From assembly GCA_002914805.1 (NCBI GenBank), contig JXTB01000755.1:47246-111245 (forward strand): a DNA stretch of 64,000 bases. Reading direction: 5' to 3'. The translations under genes were made by a program, and so were the position numbers. The stretch is from Parasponia andersonii. Lineage: Eukaryota > Streptophyta > Magnoliopsida > Rosales > Cannabaceae. Shown piece after piece: positions 36,725 to 49,800 of this stretch (the first letter of the stretch is position 1; each line of letters opens with the position of its first letter). The notes under the pieces were generated by a model. The model was not told the origin of the DNA. It did no database searches and saw only the letters and a list, made by a program, of their open reading frames with translations.

Positions 36725-38174
36725 TCAAATAGAATGAGCATGGAAGTAAGGTCGAAACTTTCTTGATGCAATGATGAGTGCCAGCACCAATTTTTCCATC
36801 TCTGGATACCTGGTTTCAGCATCAAGTAATCTCTTAATTACATAATACACAGGTCGCTGAATATTTGACTCCTCGCGAATTAATGCGACACTCGTCGCAT
36901 ACTTAGAAACAACGAGATATAGATATAGTTCTTCTCCCGGATTTGGTTTCGATAGGAGTGGAGGGGAACCCAAGTGTTTTTTCAATTCTTGGAATGCCTG
37001 CTCGCATTTCTCCGTCCACTCGAACCTTTTTGATCCCTTCAACACCTCAAAGAAAGGTTGGCATTTATCGGTTGATCTGGATACAAACCGACTGAGAGCA
37101 GCTACTCTTCCTGCTAGGCTTTGCACATCTTTGGGTTTACGAGGAGACTGCATATCAATCAACGCTTGTATTTTCTGAGGATTGGCTTCGATCCCTCGCT
37201 GGTTGACCATAAAACCCAGAAATTTTCCAGATCCCACTCCAAATGCACACTTCTGGGAATTTAGCTTCATCTGGTATCTCCAGAGGATTTTGAACATCTC
37301 ATCAAGGTGCTTGATGTGATCTTTAGCTTTCTCCGACTTGACCAGCATATCATCGACGTATACCTCCATTGTCTTGCCAATTTGTTTTGCAAACATCATA
37401 TTGACAAGATGTTGGTAGGTCGCTCCCGCATTGATAAGTCCGAAGGGCATCTTTTTATAGCAATATAACCCTCGATCAGTGATGAACGAGGTGTGTTCTT
37501 CATCCAGCTCGTACATGGGGATTTGGTTGTATCCTGAATACGCATCCATGAAACTTAAAAGTTCATGCCCCGACGTCGCATCTACTAGTTGATCAATTCT
37601 CGGAAGAGGGAAGCTGTCTTTAGGACATGCCTTGTTGAGATCGGTAAAGTCAATACAGGTTCTCCACTTTCCATTAGGTTTTTTTCACCAAGACCGGATT
37701 TGCAAGCCAGTCAGGGTAAAAAGATTCTCTTATGAACCCAATCTCGAGCAATTTCTCCACCTCTTCCTTTAGTGCGACGTAACGTTCTAGATTCATGGCC
37801 CTTCTCTTTTGTCGCATAGGCTTTTTTGACGGATCTATGTTAAGACGGTGGGATATGATCCTTGAATCGATCCCTACCATATCCGAATGCTGCCATGTAA
37901 AGACATCCAGATTAGTCCTCAGAAAAGCGATCAATGAAGCTCGCATAGGTCCACGAACCTCAGTTCCAATCTTCAAAGTCCTGGAAGACAGATCGAATGA
38001 TATATCTTCCAGGTCCTCAACGGGTCCAGTTCTGACTTCGTCGATATCTCGAGGATCGAAGTCTTCACTAGTTGTTTCGACTGATGCTTTCACTGACGAT
38101 CCGACTGGAGCTTTGCTCGCTACCTCGGCTGACGTTTTATCCGCTACTACAACTGATGCTTCATCTGCGGCCAC
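36725..38174 (-). pseudogene. Tat pol, reverse transcriptase and first RNase H (frameshifted)
   Basis: RT finger and palm motifs are present: EVEKLLEIGFIRE, LANPVLVKK, DAYSGYNQIPM, KMPFGLINAGATYQ and the catalytic VYVDDMLVK. A gypsy-type connection and RNase H region follows (KCEQAFQELKKHLGSPPLL, YPEMEKLVLAL). The frame changes at an A-run near 37676-37683 (one extra A breaks VKK-P), and a TGA at 36725-36727 separates this part from the downstream domains. The upstream frame enters through a shifted minisatellite. Confidence 0.9.
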
Positions 38175-38869
38175 GATTGATGCTTCATCCCTACCACGAT
38201 TGATGCTTCATCTGCAGCCACGATTGACGCTTGATCCGCTGCCACGATTGACGCTTCATCTGCGGCCATGATTGACGCTTGATCCGCTGCCACGATTGAC
38301 GCTTCATCTGCTGCTGCGACCGACACTTCGATCGCTTCCTTTGGCAGGTGGACCATCATTGTGCGGGACGTCGCATCTTTTGCTGCGAGTTTCAGCGAGT
38401 TGTTATAGCAAGTCCTCGCATCATACTGATTTCCTCGCACCTCGCCTACCCCATGTTGGGTCAGAAACTTCATTGTTAAGTGATAGATCGAGGTGACAGC
38501 TCGAAGTTCCCTTAATGTTGGTCTTCCTAGTACAGCATTGAAGGCAGATGGACAATCTACCACCAAAAACTGGGTCATTATTGATGAAACCCTTGGAAAG
38601 GTCCCAACGCTGACCATCAGTTCAATCATGCCCATAGGCATCAGGCTGTCTCCAGTAAAACCATAGAGGGGAGTAAGGGCAGGCTTCAGGTCGCTCTCAT
38701 TTAATCCCATCTTCTTGAAGGCATCGAAATATAGGATGTCCAAAGTACTTCCGTTGTCGACCAATACTCGCCACAACTGTGTGCTTCCACAGTTAATTTT
38801 TACGACCAACGCGTCATTATGCGGATAATGGACTTCCCTTGCATCTTGCTTTGTGAAGGTAATATCCAT
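38147..38869 (-). pseudogene. Tat aspartic protease and repeat linker
   Basis: A retropepsin-like domain: VLVDNGSTLDILYFDAFKKM carries the active-site D in a DNGS form, common in Tat elements in place of DTGS/DSGS, followed by a hydrophobic segment with FNAVLGRPTL. The C-terminal end is a run of AADEASIV/AADQASIV octapeptides encoded by a 24-bp minisatellite. A one-base deletion in this repeat shifts the frame and ends the open stretch. It shares the gag frame. Confidence 0.85.
38150..38325. repeat. 24-bp minisatellite in the protease-RT linker
   Basis: About seven units of CGATTGACGCTTSATCYGCT(GCCA)-type sequence. One unit has CATCCCTACCACG with a base missing, which is the site of the frameshift. 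Confidence 0.88.
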
Positions 38870-38999
38870 TTCCGGTACTCGTTGAAGCTTACGTGGTCAC
38901 TAATCAAGGTGCATGACGTTGGTTAACGGCTACTGTCGAGCTTCTCGTGCGTATCTATCCTGTGCTCGCTTGGAATCTCCTCCAACATGCAGCCCTCCA

Positions 39000-40819
39000 A
39001 AAATAGTTCTCACCTCACGCTGAATTTCTGGAGGTCGCTGTTGGTCTTCTTCTCGCCTTTCATCGCTCTGCCTGGTATACTGCCGCAATCGTCCCTCTCT
39101 AATTAGCATTTCGATTTCATCTTTTAGGGCAAAGCAACTATTAGTGTCATGCCCAATATCATTGTGATATCAGCAAAACTTGTTGGGGTCGCACTTTGCC
39201 CTGTCCCGCTTCCTTGGTTCGGGTTGTCGGAATCGCTCCTTCTGATTTGTGACCGCATAGATATGATCTATGGGCGCATTTAATTCAGTGTGATTATTAA
39301 ACCTCGTGGGAGCTTTTGAAATCTCCTACCTTTTAGGTCTAGGCTGATTCTCACTTGTCTGTTCATTATTCCTCTTGTTTTTCTTATTTTCACTGTTGTT
39401 GGTGATGACCGCAACTTTTGCCACATCCGTCTTTCCTCATTTTTTAGTCTTTTGAAGATTCTCACGTGAAGATTCTAACCTTAGATATCGACCGACTCTT
39501 CGGTAGAAGTCTTCGAGAGTTCTACACTCTCGTTCAAGCAATTCCTCCCAGAGTTTTGTTTCTGGTCGCACCCCAGCCATCATAAGAGAAAGAACTCCTC
39601 CTTCAGGGGGGTTGTTGACCTTCGCTAGCTCTGAAGTGAATCGATTGAGATAAGATCGTAGAGTCTCCTCTGGACCTTGCCGGATTACGGACAAACTGAC
39701 AAGTGGAACAGTGAAATTCTTTGCAACCTGAAATTGTCTCAAGAATGCCGTCTATAGTTGTTGCCAATACGAGATTGAACCGGATTTAAGTCCTCAAAAT
39801 CACTTCTTCGCTGTTCCTGAGAGTGTTACAGCGAAACATCTGCAACGTGCATGATCACTAACTCGATGAAGTTCCATCAAGTCGCTGAAGTGATCCATAT
39901 GGTCATGTGGATCAGTCTTCCCATCAAAAGTATTGATAGTGGGAAGTCTGAATCCGGTGGGAAGGGCTGCAGCTCGAACCTCCTCGCTGAATGGCGACTA
40001 ACGATACCCATCAGCGAGCTCATCGTCCCATCCAGCAAGTGCATCTAATGCGATCCTTAAATTGTGAACGTCGACATTCAGAGGGAAAACATCATTCCTT
40101 GCTGGTGGTAAAAGCGACCTTCGTTCGTTATCCTGTTTCACAGCGGGCTGGTCAGATAGAGTCTTCTGCAACCTATGAGAGGCATTTAGTGACATAGTGC
40201 GACGAGACCGGCTGTGGTCGCTATGATGCGATACAGATCGATTATGACCACGTCGTCACTCCAGATACTGTCTTAGGTCTGCAGGGTCTTGTCTCGACTC
40301 CTTGCTGATTCTTTCGAAGATGATTCTCGATGATCGTCCTTGTTCACTGCTCAAGCGATCCTGGTTATTAGTGGATTTACGAGAAGTTTGTGTACGATCA
40401 CGATTCGTACTTGAACTCTCCGTACCAGATTCTAGTGGCAAGTTTGCGATCTTGCCTTTCCCTTTGGAGTTGTGATCTTCATGATGATCCTGCCGAGTTC
40501 TTGGCTAGTCGCGTCTTCTCGTCTCGAGGATCTGTATTCCCTTCTCAGGTAATTGAGCAGGACGTTCTTTGGGACGTTCATGTTGTGGTGGGGTCACCAT
40601 CTGCCCTTCAGCAAGTCGTCGCAGGGTGTCATTGATCTGGTTAGTTACTTGCTGAAGGTTCACGAGCGTTTCCTCCATACGATCCTGTCTCTGGGATAGA
40701 TTCTCTGTTGCCGTCATAGTAGGCTGATTCGGAGCAGGGTCTGCTTGTGTAGCAGCGGTACTTTGAGGTTGGTTTTGGCTAGTTTCGGTGAGTCTGGTAG
40801 TGTTTCTAGTGTTTGCCAT
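39000..40819 (-). pseudogene. Tat gag with retrotransposon gag domain and zinc knuckle
   Basis: The ATG at 40819 opens a Gln/Thr/Pro-rich N-terminus. The capsid-like gag domain follows at about 39960-39440 (RQFQVAKNFTVPLVSLSVIR, GPEETLRSYLNRFTSELAKV, LWEELLERECRTLEDFYRRV). Near 39190-39140 is the Tat-type zinc knuckle (C-x6-C, YHNDIGHDTNSC). The frame is kept throughout, but stops occur at 40505-40507, 40256-40258, 39998-40000, several around 39440-39850, and TGA at 39170-39172 inside the knuckle. They could arise by single transitions from TGG, CAG, CAA or CGA codons. Confidence 0.88.
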
Positions 40820-40863
40820 TATTGAAAAGGTGGAATTTGACAAATTTTTCTGCCGGAATAGCC

Positions 40864-40880
40864 CTCCTTCTAGCACCAAT
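40864..40880 (-). other. Primer binding site of the Tat element
   Basis: Directly inside the 5' LTR the minus strand reads ATTGGTGCTAGAAGGAG. TGG at the expected offset matches the CCA end of a tRNA. The tRNA was not identified. Confidence 0.65.
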
Positions 40881-41540
40881 TGTTGATGGAGGTTTTATCA
40901 ACAATAAATTTAGAAAAAAAATCAAGAGATGTGGCTTGTGTGAATTGAATCAATAATCAAAGTAAAAAAGGAGAGAGGATTTTATAGTGGTTCAGCCCCA
41001 AAAAAGATGAGCCTATGTCCACTGTTTTCTCTCTATTTTATGAATAATAATGAACACTCAAGGTTATAATCTCGTCTGGAAATTGGAAAGACCGAAAAGC
41101 TATTGAGAATACTCAACACTTAGACTACCCAAAGCTTGAAATACTCTCAACTTGGAATACCCAGAACTTGGAATACTCTTCGGAATATTGAGTCCCCTTT
41201 ATATAGGTAAAGGTAACCTTATATCCCTAGGATCCTAATTGTATAAACGGGTAACTATATAACTGGATAATGTAATTGGATAATCATTCAAAACGGATAA
41301 CTAGTTGATCACAAATAGGATACTTCAGTTTCCCTTTCCTTGTAGGTTTCTTTCATAGCATTTACTTGTTTCCCTCTTCTTGTAGGTTTCCTATTTGACA
41401 AGGCAAACTATACGGAGAAGGTCGTACAAAACCTGTGGAAGAGGTCGTATATAACCATCACGAATGAGGTCGCATATAACCTTCACGGAGGAGGTCGCAT
41501 ATAACCCTTATACGACCTTAGGATTTTAGACCGCACAACA
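40881..41540 (-). repeat. 5' LTR of the Tat element (660 bp)
   Basis: Same ends as the other LTR and followed by the matching target duplication ACTCT. It has an extra ~17 bp (AATACCCAGAACTTGG region near 41155), a local duplication of the neighbouring CTTGGAATAC sequence. Confidence 0.95.
41198..41205 (-). promoter_or_regulatory. TATA box of the Tat 5' LTR
   Basis: TATATAAA on the minus strand, conserved in both LTRs, at a position suited to drive gag-pol transcription. Confidence 0.6.
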
Positions 41541-41794
41541 ACTCTCAACTGTTTACTGAAAGAAAAAATTAATACATTGAGTCATGTATAGAATCCCACT
41601 TGAAAAATAAACAATTATAATTTTGAGTTTAATTATGTGTCTCTAATATTACTTTATTTATTATCACACATCTTATCATAGGTAAAAAAAAATTATTTTT
41701 TAGTAAGTGGGTAATGCGACTAAATAACGTGTTTTTGTATTCTAATTAATAAATTTAATTATCAATTGAATAACAACTAAGTTAATTTTAGTTA

Positions 41795-42004
41795 CGATAT
41801 AATTTTGACAATATGGGTATGCACAAGTAGTAAGAGCACTCATTATCTGAGATTTCGTAACTAGGTTCGAGTTATACTGGAAGTAAGCGTAAAATCCTAT
41901 TATCTCTAATGAGGTAGGATGAAGACTAGATAGTAATAGATATTTTTCTTTAATTTGTAATAAATGAAGGTCATTAGTTAAGTCCCACTTAAAAAAAAAA
42001 AAAA
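41795..42004 (+). mobile_element. tRNA-derived SINE-like sequence
   Basis: AGTAGTAAGAGCACTC resembles a pol III A box and GGTTCGAGTTA a B box, about 40 bp apart. The sequence ends in a run of about 14 A near 41990-42003. No convincing target duplication was found, so this is tentative. Confidence 0.38.
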
Positions 42005-42260
42005 CTGTACTTGACAGATAAAAAAAAAAGGTCATAGAAGACTAATTATAAGATTTGGATATATATATATATATATATATGAGAGGTGATATTTCAATAG
42101 AGATTTTTATTTTTGTACTATAGATGATTACTTAAATTTGAATCATTGGATTTTAATCTACTGGTTAAATATAGAAACTTATTTATGATTTTAAAAATGG
42201 TAACTTTCTGTAACTTGAGGAGCTGGACATATATTTTTTTTTTCTTTTTTTTTTTTTTTT

Positions 42261-42442
42261 CCATTCTCATTTCAAAGTTGATTCCTCTCATTCCCGTTTT
42301 TTATTCCTTACATCATCATTGGCGTTACTAATTATATATAAGTATATTTTTATTTGTTTCTTAATATTTTTTTTGACCTTAAGAGTTTTTTCTCACTATT
42401 AGTTTTTTTGATACTCACTTTTTTTTTTTTTTTGTTTTTTTC

Positions 42443-42473
<31 letters not shown>

Positions 42474-42643
42474 CCATTCTCATTTCAAAGTTGATTCCTC
42501 TCATTCCCGTTTTTTATTCCTTACATCATCATTGGCGTTACTAATTATATATAAGTATATTTTTATTTGTTTCTTAATATTTTTTTTGACCTTAAGAGTT
42601 TTTTCTCACTATTAGTTTTTTTGATACTCACTTTTTTTTTTTT
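42261..42643. repeat. 213-bp-offset perfect direct duplication
   Basis: The ~170 bp from CCATTCTCATTTCAAAGTTG to TTTTTTTGATACTCAC occur at 42261 and again at 42474 with no difference seen. The copies are separated by T-runs with a few C and G. It may be a recent slippage event or an assembly error. Confidence 0.9.
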
Positions 42644-45118
42644 CTGATTTTTTCACCTTTGTTTTGTTTTGTTTTGTTTTGTTTTTTTTTTTTTTTTCTA
42701 AAGGTACCTTTTTAAAGATTTTCTGATAAATTTTAAAAAGTTTTTGTTAAAATTTTCTATAACTTATTATAAAATATTTTTGCATTTATTTTCAAAATCG
42801 ATCGTATTATACATCTTTAAACAAATTTCTTTTCAAATAATTGTACCAGATCATTTTGTAAGTAGTTGTTAATGAAATTGCATTTTCTATAGATTATAGG
42901 ACGCAGCTAGGAACAACATTTGATATTTTAATTTAAGCAAAATGTATACATAATGTTACAAAAGAAAGTAAGGTATACTTATGGAAAACAAAATGGGCTT
43001 GAATTCTTCTTTTAGATATTGGTATTCCCAAGTGTCATAATCGTATATTCTAATAAAATTTTACTGTAGACGTATTTAGAAAAATTATTCAGGCCGAAAA
43101 AAGTAAAAAAAAAATAAATAAAGAAATACAAAAGAAAAAAAGAAAAAAAAATAAAAGACATCAAGAGCGTATTAATGAAATTAAGAAAGTTATGCGACTA
43201 AATTCTTCTTAATTTCAATTTGTGGGACTAAATTATGGGACAAATGTTTGAATCTCAAAATGAAAAAAAAAAAAGTCAAAGGACCATATTTTGTGAAGAA
43301 TAGGAGAATAAACAAAGCCTAAAAATATTAGTGCTCAACCAAATTAATTTTAAACATAAATTGCATTGTAAACATTGTCTTTGCATTTTAATTATTTTGT
43401 GGATGGAGTTGAAGGATGGGTCATGTGCTTCTCAAAAGATAATATTTTTTCATTAAAAAGTTACTTTTGTTGCAAGATCGTGAAAAGATAAATCAAAACA
43501 AATTAAGCCAAAGATAATTGAAGAAAGTAGATAATTGTTTTTTTTTTTTTAAAAAAGAAAGTAGAGAATTTTAATGCAAGCATTCTCACAAAAAATATAA
43601 TCAGCATCATGATTAGTTTTTTTCAAGTACTTGTTGAAATTCCCTACATGTGAAAATCGACAAATTCTCTCTCTCTCTCTCTCTCTCTCATTTAGATTCT
43701 TAAGATAAGGATCTCAATTTTTTTTTCCTTAAATAATCATTTACCAACTTATTTCCACATTAATGAAAATTGGAATAAAGGATTCTCTAAAACAATTAAA
43801 GTGTGGAATGATTATAGGTAAATTTAACTTACTATTACAAATTATTTTCAAATTAGTTATAATACTTGTTTACGGAGAAAAACAAAAATTCCTATTAAAA
43901 ACTCTCTATATATATTTAAAGCATATATTTTAGAAAAATGAGTAAAGAATTCGAGAAGAAAATGGGTATTGTGTGGAGCGAAGTTGTCAACTTCAGGAAA
44001 TAGAAGAAAGTTGGAATGCGGAAGAGATCAACTTCAGAAAATTGATCTTTACTTTATTAGGAAGGATATAAAATCTTCAGATGTAATAATTACGTATTTT
44101 TATTACTAGAGCACAGATCAATCAATCAATTAATTAGAAGAGAAACAAAAAAAATTAATTAATTAATAGTATTATTTGCATTGAAAATTTCTCCATAATT
44201 ATCCAAAATATACTTCCTGCAGGCAAACAGGCAAATTAAATACCTCATCATAAAATGAATTTAAATTAGTCAACATTATATCATGTGTTAGTTACATGGT
44301 AGCACATGCATGTGAGATCTAACATTTGACAACTGATTTCTAAGGACATATAAAAGTCAGATAATTATTTCACCAAATATCTTTTGACTTAAAAAAAAAA
44401 GAAAATTTAAAAGAAAACATATAACTTCTAAAAATCATCAATCAATTACCACTACTTATCAGACCAACCATATCAAAAATTTTCCCGTGTACATTTATAA
44501 GTCAATATATTAAATTTCATCTTCCATTGAAAAATTGACACCTCACCTCATATATAGTGTTTGATACTTTAAGATATCTAATAATATTACTTTAAATTTT
44601 ATGTTGCAAAAAAAAAAAAAAAGAAAATATTATCTTTTGGTCTGCTACACACGTAGTGGTTGCTAATTCTTAGAAGTTGTTGTCGTTGTTGATGTTATTA
44701 TTATAATTATCATCGTTTGAGTGAAATAAGCTATCATACATTTATCTTTTTAATTTTATTTTTTTAAATGAAAAAAAATATGAAAGAGACAACCAGAGTA
44801 ACATATCTCTCTCAGCGTTGCTACATGAGCTTCTAATTAACCCTATCAATAATAATGTTTGATGAGAGCTCTTCAGTAGCGTAGCAAGATTTACTCCATG
44901 GAACAATAAAGCGCGTCACTCTAGCCTTAATTATTGAATATTGCTATTAATAAAGATTGCACGAGGTCTAGTCCCATGCATTCTACATTGGGCATTTATT
45001 AGTTGTCAAAAGTTGAAAAATGTCCTTAAAGACTAGTTGTAAAATGTTAGATCTAAGATTTATGAACTAGCATGTAATTTACATTATATATTGTTTTTGA
45101 GTAATTTATTTATCTGTA
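42644..45118. other. AT-rich intergenic region
   Basis: No gene recognised. Contains a short TTTTG repeat near 42660-42685 and (CT)n near 43670-43690. Confidence 0.45.
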
Positions 45119-45128
45119 NNNNNNNNNN
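45119..45128. other. Short assembly gap (10 N)
   Basis: Ten N within otherwise continuous AT-rich sequence. Confidence 1.
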
Positions 45129-45923
45129 AAATTCCATGGGATTGCATATCTTTTGCAAAACCAAAAAAAAATCTTTTGCCTTGAAAGATAATTTTTAATA
45201 GTGAAGAAATAATATACTGTCAATGCAATAACAGTATATTAATAAATTGATCGATTGAACTGTACTCTAATAACAATACTTAAGAACTAGTAATATATCT
45301 GAAGATTTTATATCAATTTTAATAATTATTTTATTGCTTTAATTTTGGATGAATAAAGACCTTCCGCACAAGTCCCACTTTCTCCTCTTTCTTGAATCTG
45401 ACCAGTTCCTGCTCCACACAATTCCCATTTTCTTCTCTTATATCTTTTTACTCACTTTTCTAAAATGTATATTTGTAACATTAAATTCATATATCCAGAT
45501 CTTACATACGTGTAACCTTCTATCATGCGTATATGTATAGTACTTAATTAGTCCACGTCCTTTAACGTAATTTCACTCCTACTGTCTTAATTATATCCCC
45601 TGACAATGCAGCTTATAATATGATAAGGGATAGTAGTATACTTAATTTTATCGTAACTAGTGTCTATAATAGTCGTAATTAATTAACTAGTCGTTCTTAA
45701 AATAAAATTTTCGATTAGAATATAATAACATATTATTTTGTCGCATGCATTACCCGCTAGCTAGCTAACAGACAATTTTTTATACTATCATAATTCATTC
45801 GGTGTGTGATAATAAATGTTTATAATTCAAAAATATGGCACACATGTTCGTAATAATTAGTTGAGTAGTAGTAGTATAGTGGATATTCTTCTTCAAATAT
45901 ATGCCAAAAGTTTGAGCGGTGTC
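45129..45923. other. Upstream region of the NPF5.2-like gene
   Basis: AT-rich with no coding exon seen. It presumably holds regulatory sequence of the transporter gene, but no motif could be assigned with confidence. Confidence 0.4.
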
Positions 45924-45930
45924 TATAAAA
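45924..45930 (+). promoter_or_regulatory. TATA box of the NPF5.2-like gene
   Basis: TATAAAA in a GC-richer context about 170 bp before the ATG. It would give a 5' UTR of about 140 nt. Confidence 0.5.
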
Positions 45931-46095
45931 GGTGCTAGGCCGCGGTCTGGGCCATAAATATTACACGAATACATATATCTTTCCAAGTGAAGCTATAGCT
46001 TACAAATTCTGAAGCTTTTAAATTTAGGAAAAGATAAGGGCTCATTATTCTCAAAAACTGATCAGGTCTCTGCATAAATATTAGTATTATAAATT

Positions 46096-46841
46096 ATGGG
46101 TGATCGTGATCAAGAAGAAGCTCTTGATGAATATACACAAGATGGAACTGTGGATCTTAAAGGAAACCCTATTCTTAGATCCAAGCGAGGTGGATGGAGA
46201 GCTTGTTCCTTTGTTGTTGGTAATATCTCTTTTTCTTATATATATATATATATAGACATATTAAGAACCTTATTATTATTAGCTCTTTATTGCTCATCTC
46301 CATACTTAGACGACGTCGTTTGATTTGTTTTACATTCAATTTATGGTTCTTTCGAAATGAGGGAGACAGAGATTATAGATTTTATCTCTCTTAATCATCA
46401 ATTATGTTCATATATATATATATAAATATATACGTGCTATTCTATTTTTGGGATTATATGTTCTGAAACTCGATTAAATATAAATATTAGGAAGATAGCA
46501 CAGTTATTTCTATCTAATCTGAAATTAAGTGGTACTTAGATGATTTGGCAAATAATTAGTTGGCCTATAGCTTGACGAGGTTTCGGCCTTAATTAAAATT
46601 CCTATAATGAAGAATTTCAAGTAGAATTTTGAGCTAATAAATAGAAATTACTTAGTTTTGGCCCTGAGTTTCGTTCCAGGCTTCCAGTACTCGGTCCCGT
46701 CTTCAACATGTGAACACAAAGTCATCAATCAATCTCTCTCTGTCTCTCTCTCTCCCCCCAATTATATGCGATATTTTTTCTATTTATGCCAACCGTTGGA
46801 TATATGATAATAACTATATATATGCATTTACAGCAACCAAT

Positions 46842-46872
<31 letters not shown>

Positions 46873-49800
46873 AAACTCAAAATAATTTATTTTGATTAAT
46901 TTTTACTATATATTATAATAACATTTATTTTGTACGATCTTTTTTTTTTCTAGGTCACGAGAAAATTTATCTACACCATAAGGCTACCGATATTTAAATC
47001 ACTGTTAATATAGCATCATTACAAGTAGATATTAATACAGCCTGATTAATTATTAAATCACTCTAATCAGTACCATAGAGTCATTCGAGTCTTGACTTTA
47101 AGGATATATAATTTCTTCATTCCGCGTCGTTTTTACTTTTAGTTCCAACTTTTAAAGTTGTCCTTTCTTGGCCTCTCTTTAGCAGTAAATTTAATGCATG
47201 CACCAGTCACTTCGTCATCTTTCATTAATTATTAACCATTTCGCTATAGTTGATAGTTCATCCTATCTCACAACATGGCCCACCAAAAATACTCTAATTC
47301 GTATATAAATATTTTTTTAATATACTCGCGAGTTTAACTTAATTAGTAAACGAATAATCCAATTTTATGGAAAATATATTTTAAAAAAAAAGAATAAAAT
47401 TTATGGCTAGCAAAAGAATCGATGAGGATGATAACACGATTGTTACTTATTAGTTAAATAATCTTACCTTTAAAGAATTATATAATTTCTTATATAGTTT
47501 TCTTTGACTAATTGTTATGAAGTGTACGAGGTGTTTGAACGAATGGCGTATTATGGCATACAGTCAAATTTGATTATATATTTAACGAAGAAGCTCCATC
47601 AAGGGACAGTCACCTCTTCCAACAATGTGACCAACTGGGTGGGAGCCATTTGGTTGACTCCTGTTTTGGGTGCCTATGTAGCCGACGCTCATCTCGGTCG
47701 TTATTGGACATTTATCGTTTCATCGGCCATCTATCTCATGGTAACGCAAATTAATTTGCAATCTCATCTCATCGCCACTAATTAGAAAATATAATAATAA
47801 GCTTTACACATATATATAACTTATTAAGTCAATGAACTCTAAAATTTATAATATATATACTCTTTTGATTAACGTCCTAATAAGTCTGCTTTTTATATAA
47901 CAAGTGATAGATACGTACATGGTAATTAATGTAACATTATTAGGTTATTAGATTGATAAATCGTTGACTGTGATTACTTGTTAAAATGTTACTAGCTAGC
48001 TAATCAAATACTAAACCCCATAGAGGGTTCTACATTTTGTCAGGTGGGTAGCTTTGAATATCCCATTAAATAAAAAGAGAAACTAATTAATTAGCTGTGC
48101 TTAATCGATATGTAATTGGATATGTAATAATATATTTCGAGTCAAAAAAAGTTAATTATTTGGGTTGATTTCATAAAGATAATGGTTGGACTCCGTGGGA
48201 GTGTGTGCTTAGGCCTAGTATATGAAAAGTTTGACTTGGAAATTTCGCCCACTAGGCAGACATCGTCGTCAGTACGACATCATATACTTTGGCATTATTA
48301 TACGTATGGTTGAACTTTAATTATCGAGTATAGTACACATTGTGACCAATAAGCTATTAGGATTGGACCGCTGTTTTCAAGGTCACACAGATTGAATTAA
48401 TTTGTTTGGTTCTATTGCTTAGTCGTCCTAAAATTTTTAGATTACAGTCCATAGAGCAGCATTTCTTGTATTTTGTCTGAAGTCAACACTGCCCCATCTG
48501 TTCTAGGATGATATAGACCAAAAGAGTTTTTTACAGAAGTAGAAAAGTACCACAGGATGAGCAAGTTGGATATATATATATATATATATATATATGCACT
48601 TATTTTTAGCTCAAATATTAATTTAATCCATAAAAATTTAGCATATATATTTTTTTATTATAAAAAATAAAAAAAAATATTAATAAAATACGTCTTTTTA
48701 TGCACTTCATTATATCTATTGGATCACCATCTAACAGTAATCCAACGGCTAAAGAAAAAATACTTACCTATAGGTAACCAAAAAAAATAATTATTAGATT
48801 GACAACCTATATATATATATTTATTTAATTTAGATTGCAATAAAAACAAAAAAAGAGTGGAAAAAAAATAAAAAGAAAAAGAAACGCTAGCTAACTAGCA
48901 GACACCGATACCGCCAATGCAACTTGCCATTTTATTATCATGTACTCCAATTTCAAGGCCAAAAAAACAAAAAACAAAAAAAAAAAAATCATGTAGAACG
49001 TTTCATAACCAGATAAATGTGGACACATATTTGAAATTTACGCGAACACATCTCCAGGTACATAAACTATTACATTAAGTGTGAATATAATTTATGCGTA
49101 TACTTACGACTTCTAGAAACAATGTTTTTCAAAGTCGTCACATAAGTTGGTGTAAGAAGTTGGACTATTAAATTAAGTTGATAAATTTGTTTACTTTCGT
49201 TAATAATTGACTTCCTAATTACTAAAGTAATAACTAATTCTAACTGTAAACTTGTAATCAACAGGGAATGTCCGTATTGACACTAGCAGTTTCAATTCCG
49301 GCGCTAAAACCTCCTACCTGCCAAGACCCTAACTTGGAGAACTGCAAGAAGGCATCCACGTTACAACTAGCAGTGTTTTACGGCGCACTCTACACCCTAG
49401 CCGTGGGAACCGGCGGGACCAAACCGAACATCTCGACGATTGGTGCCGATCAATTCGACGAGTTCCATCCAAAGGAGAAGGAGCAGAAGCTTTCATTCTT
49501 CAATTGGTGGATGTTTAGTATCTTTTTTGGGACCTTCTTTGCTAATACAGTTCTTGTTTGGTTACAAGATAATATTGGTTGGACACTTGGATATGCACTC
49601 CCAACTGTTGGGCTTGCTATTTCTATTGGGATCTTCTTATCTGGCACACCTTTCTATAGACATAAAGTCCCAACTGGGAGCCCATTTACAAAAATGGCCC
49701 AAGTCATTTTGGCTTCCATGAGGAAGTGGAATGTACCTCTCCCTCCTGATCCTAAGGACCTCTATGAGCTTGACTTGGGAGTGTACGAGAAGAAGGGGAA

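Larger units (their letters stand above)
30355..41540 (-). mobile_element. Ty3/Gypsy Tat-lineage LTR retrotransposon, complete but inactivated
   Basis: An 11,186-bp element flanked by ACTCT (30350-30354 and 41541-41545). The LTRs begin TGTTG and end CAACA. In minus-strand order it has 5' LTR, PBS, gag with zinc knuckle, protease, RT, RNase H, a second (archaeal-type) RNase H, integrase, an antisense gene, PPT and 3' LTR. The second RNase H and the extra ORF after integrase place it in the Tat lineage. Gag and pol share one frame but carry several stops and two frameshifts. The LTRs differ by about 29 substitutions by hand count plus a ~17-bp indel, so the insertion is not very recent. Confidence 0.95.

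Noticed and set aside
38150..38325. CRISPR-like array of short repeats
   Set aside because: Units are contiguous with no spacers and lie in a retrotransposon coding region of a plant genome.
37795..38496. Plus-strand frames of 158 and 74 codons within pol
   Set aside because: Antisense shadows of RT/protease; the repetitive peptides reflect the 24-bp minisatellite.
41810..41880. Functional tRNA gene
   Set aside because: Only pol III promoter-like boxes are present; no cloverleaf stems could be formed.
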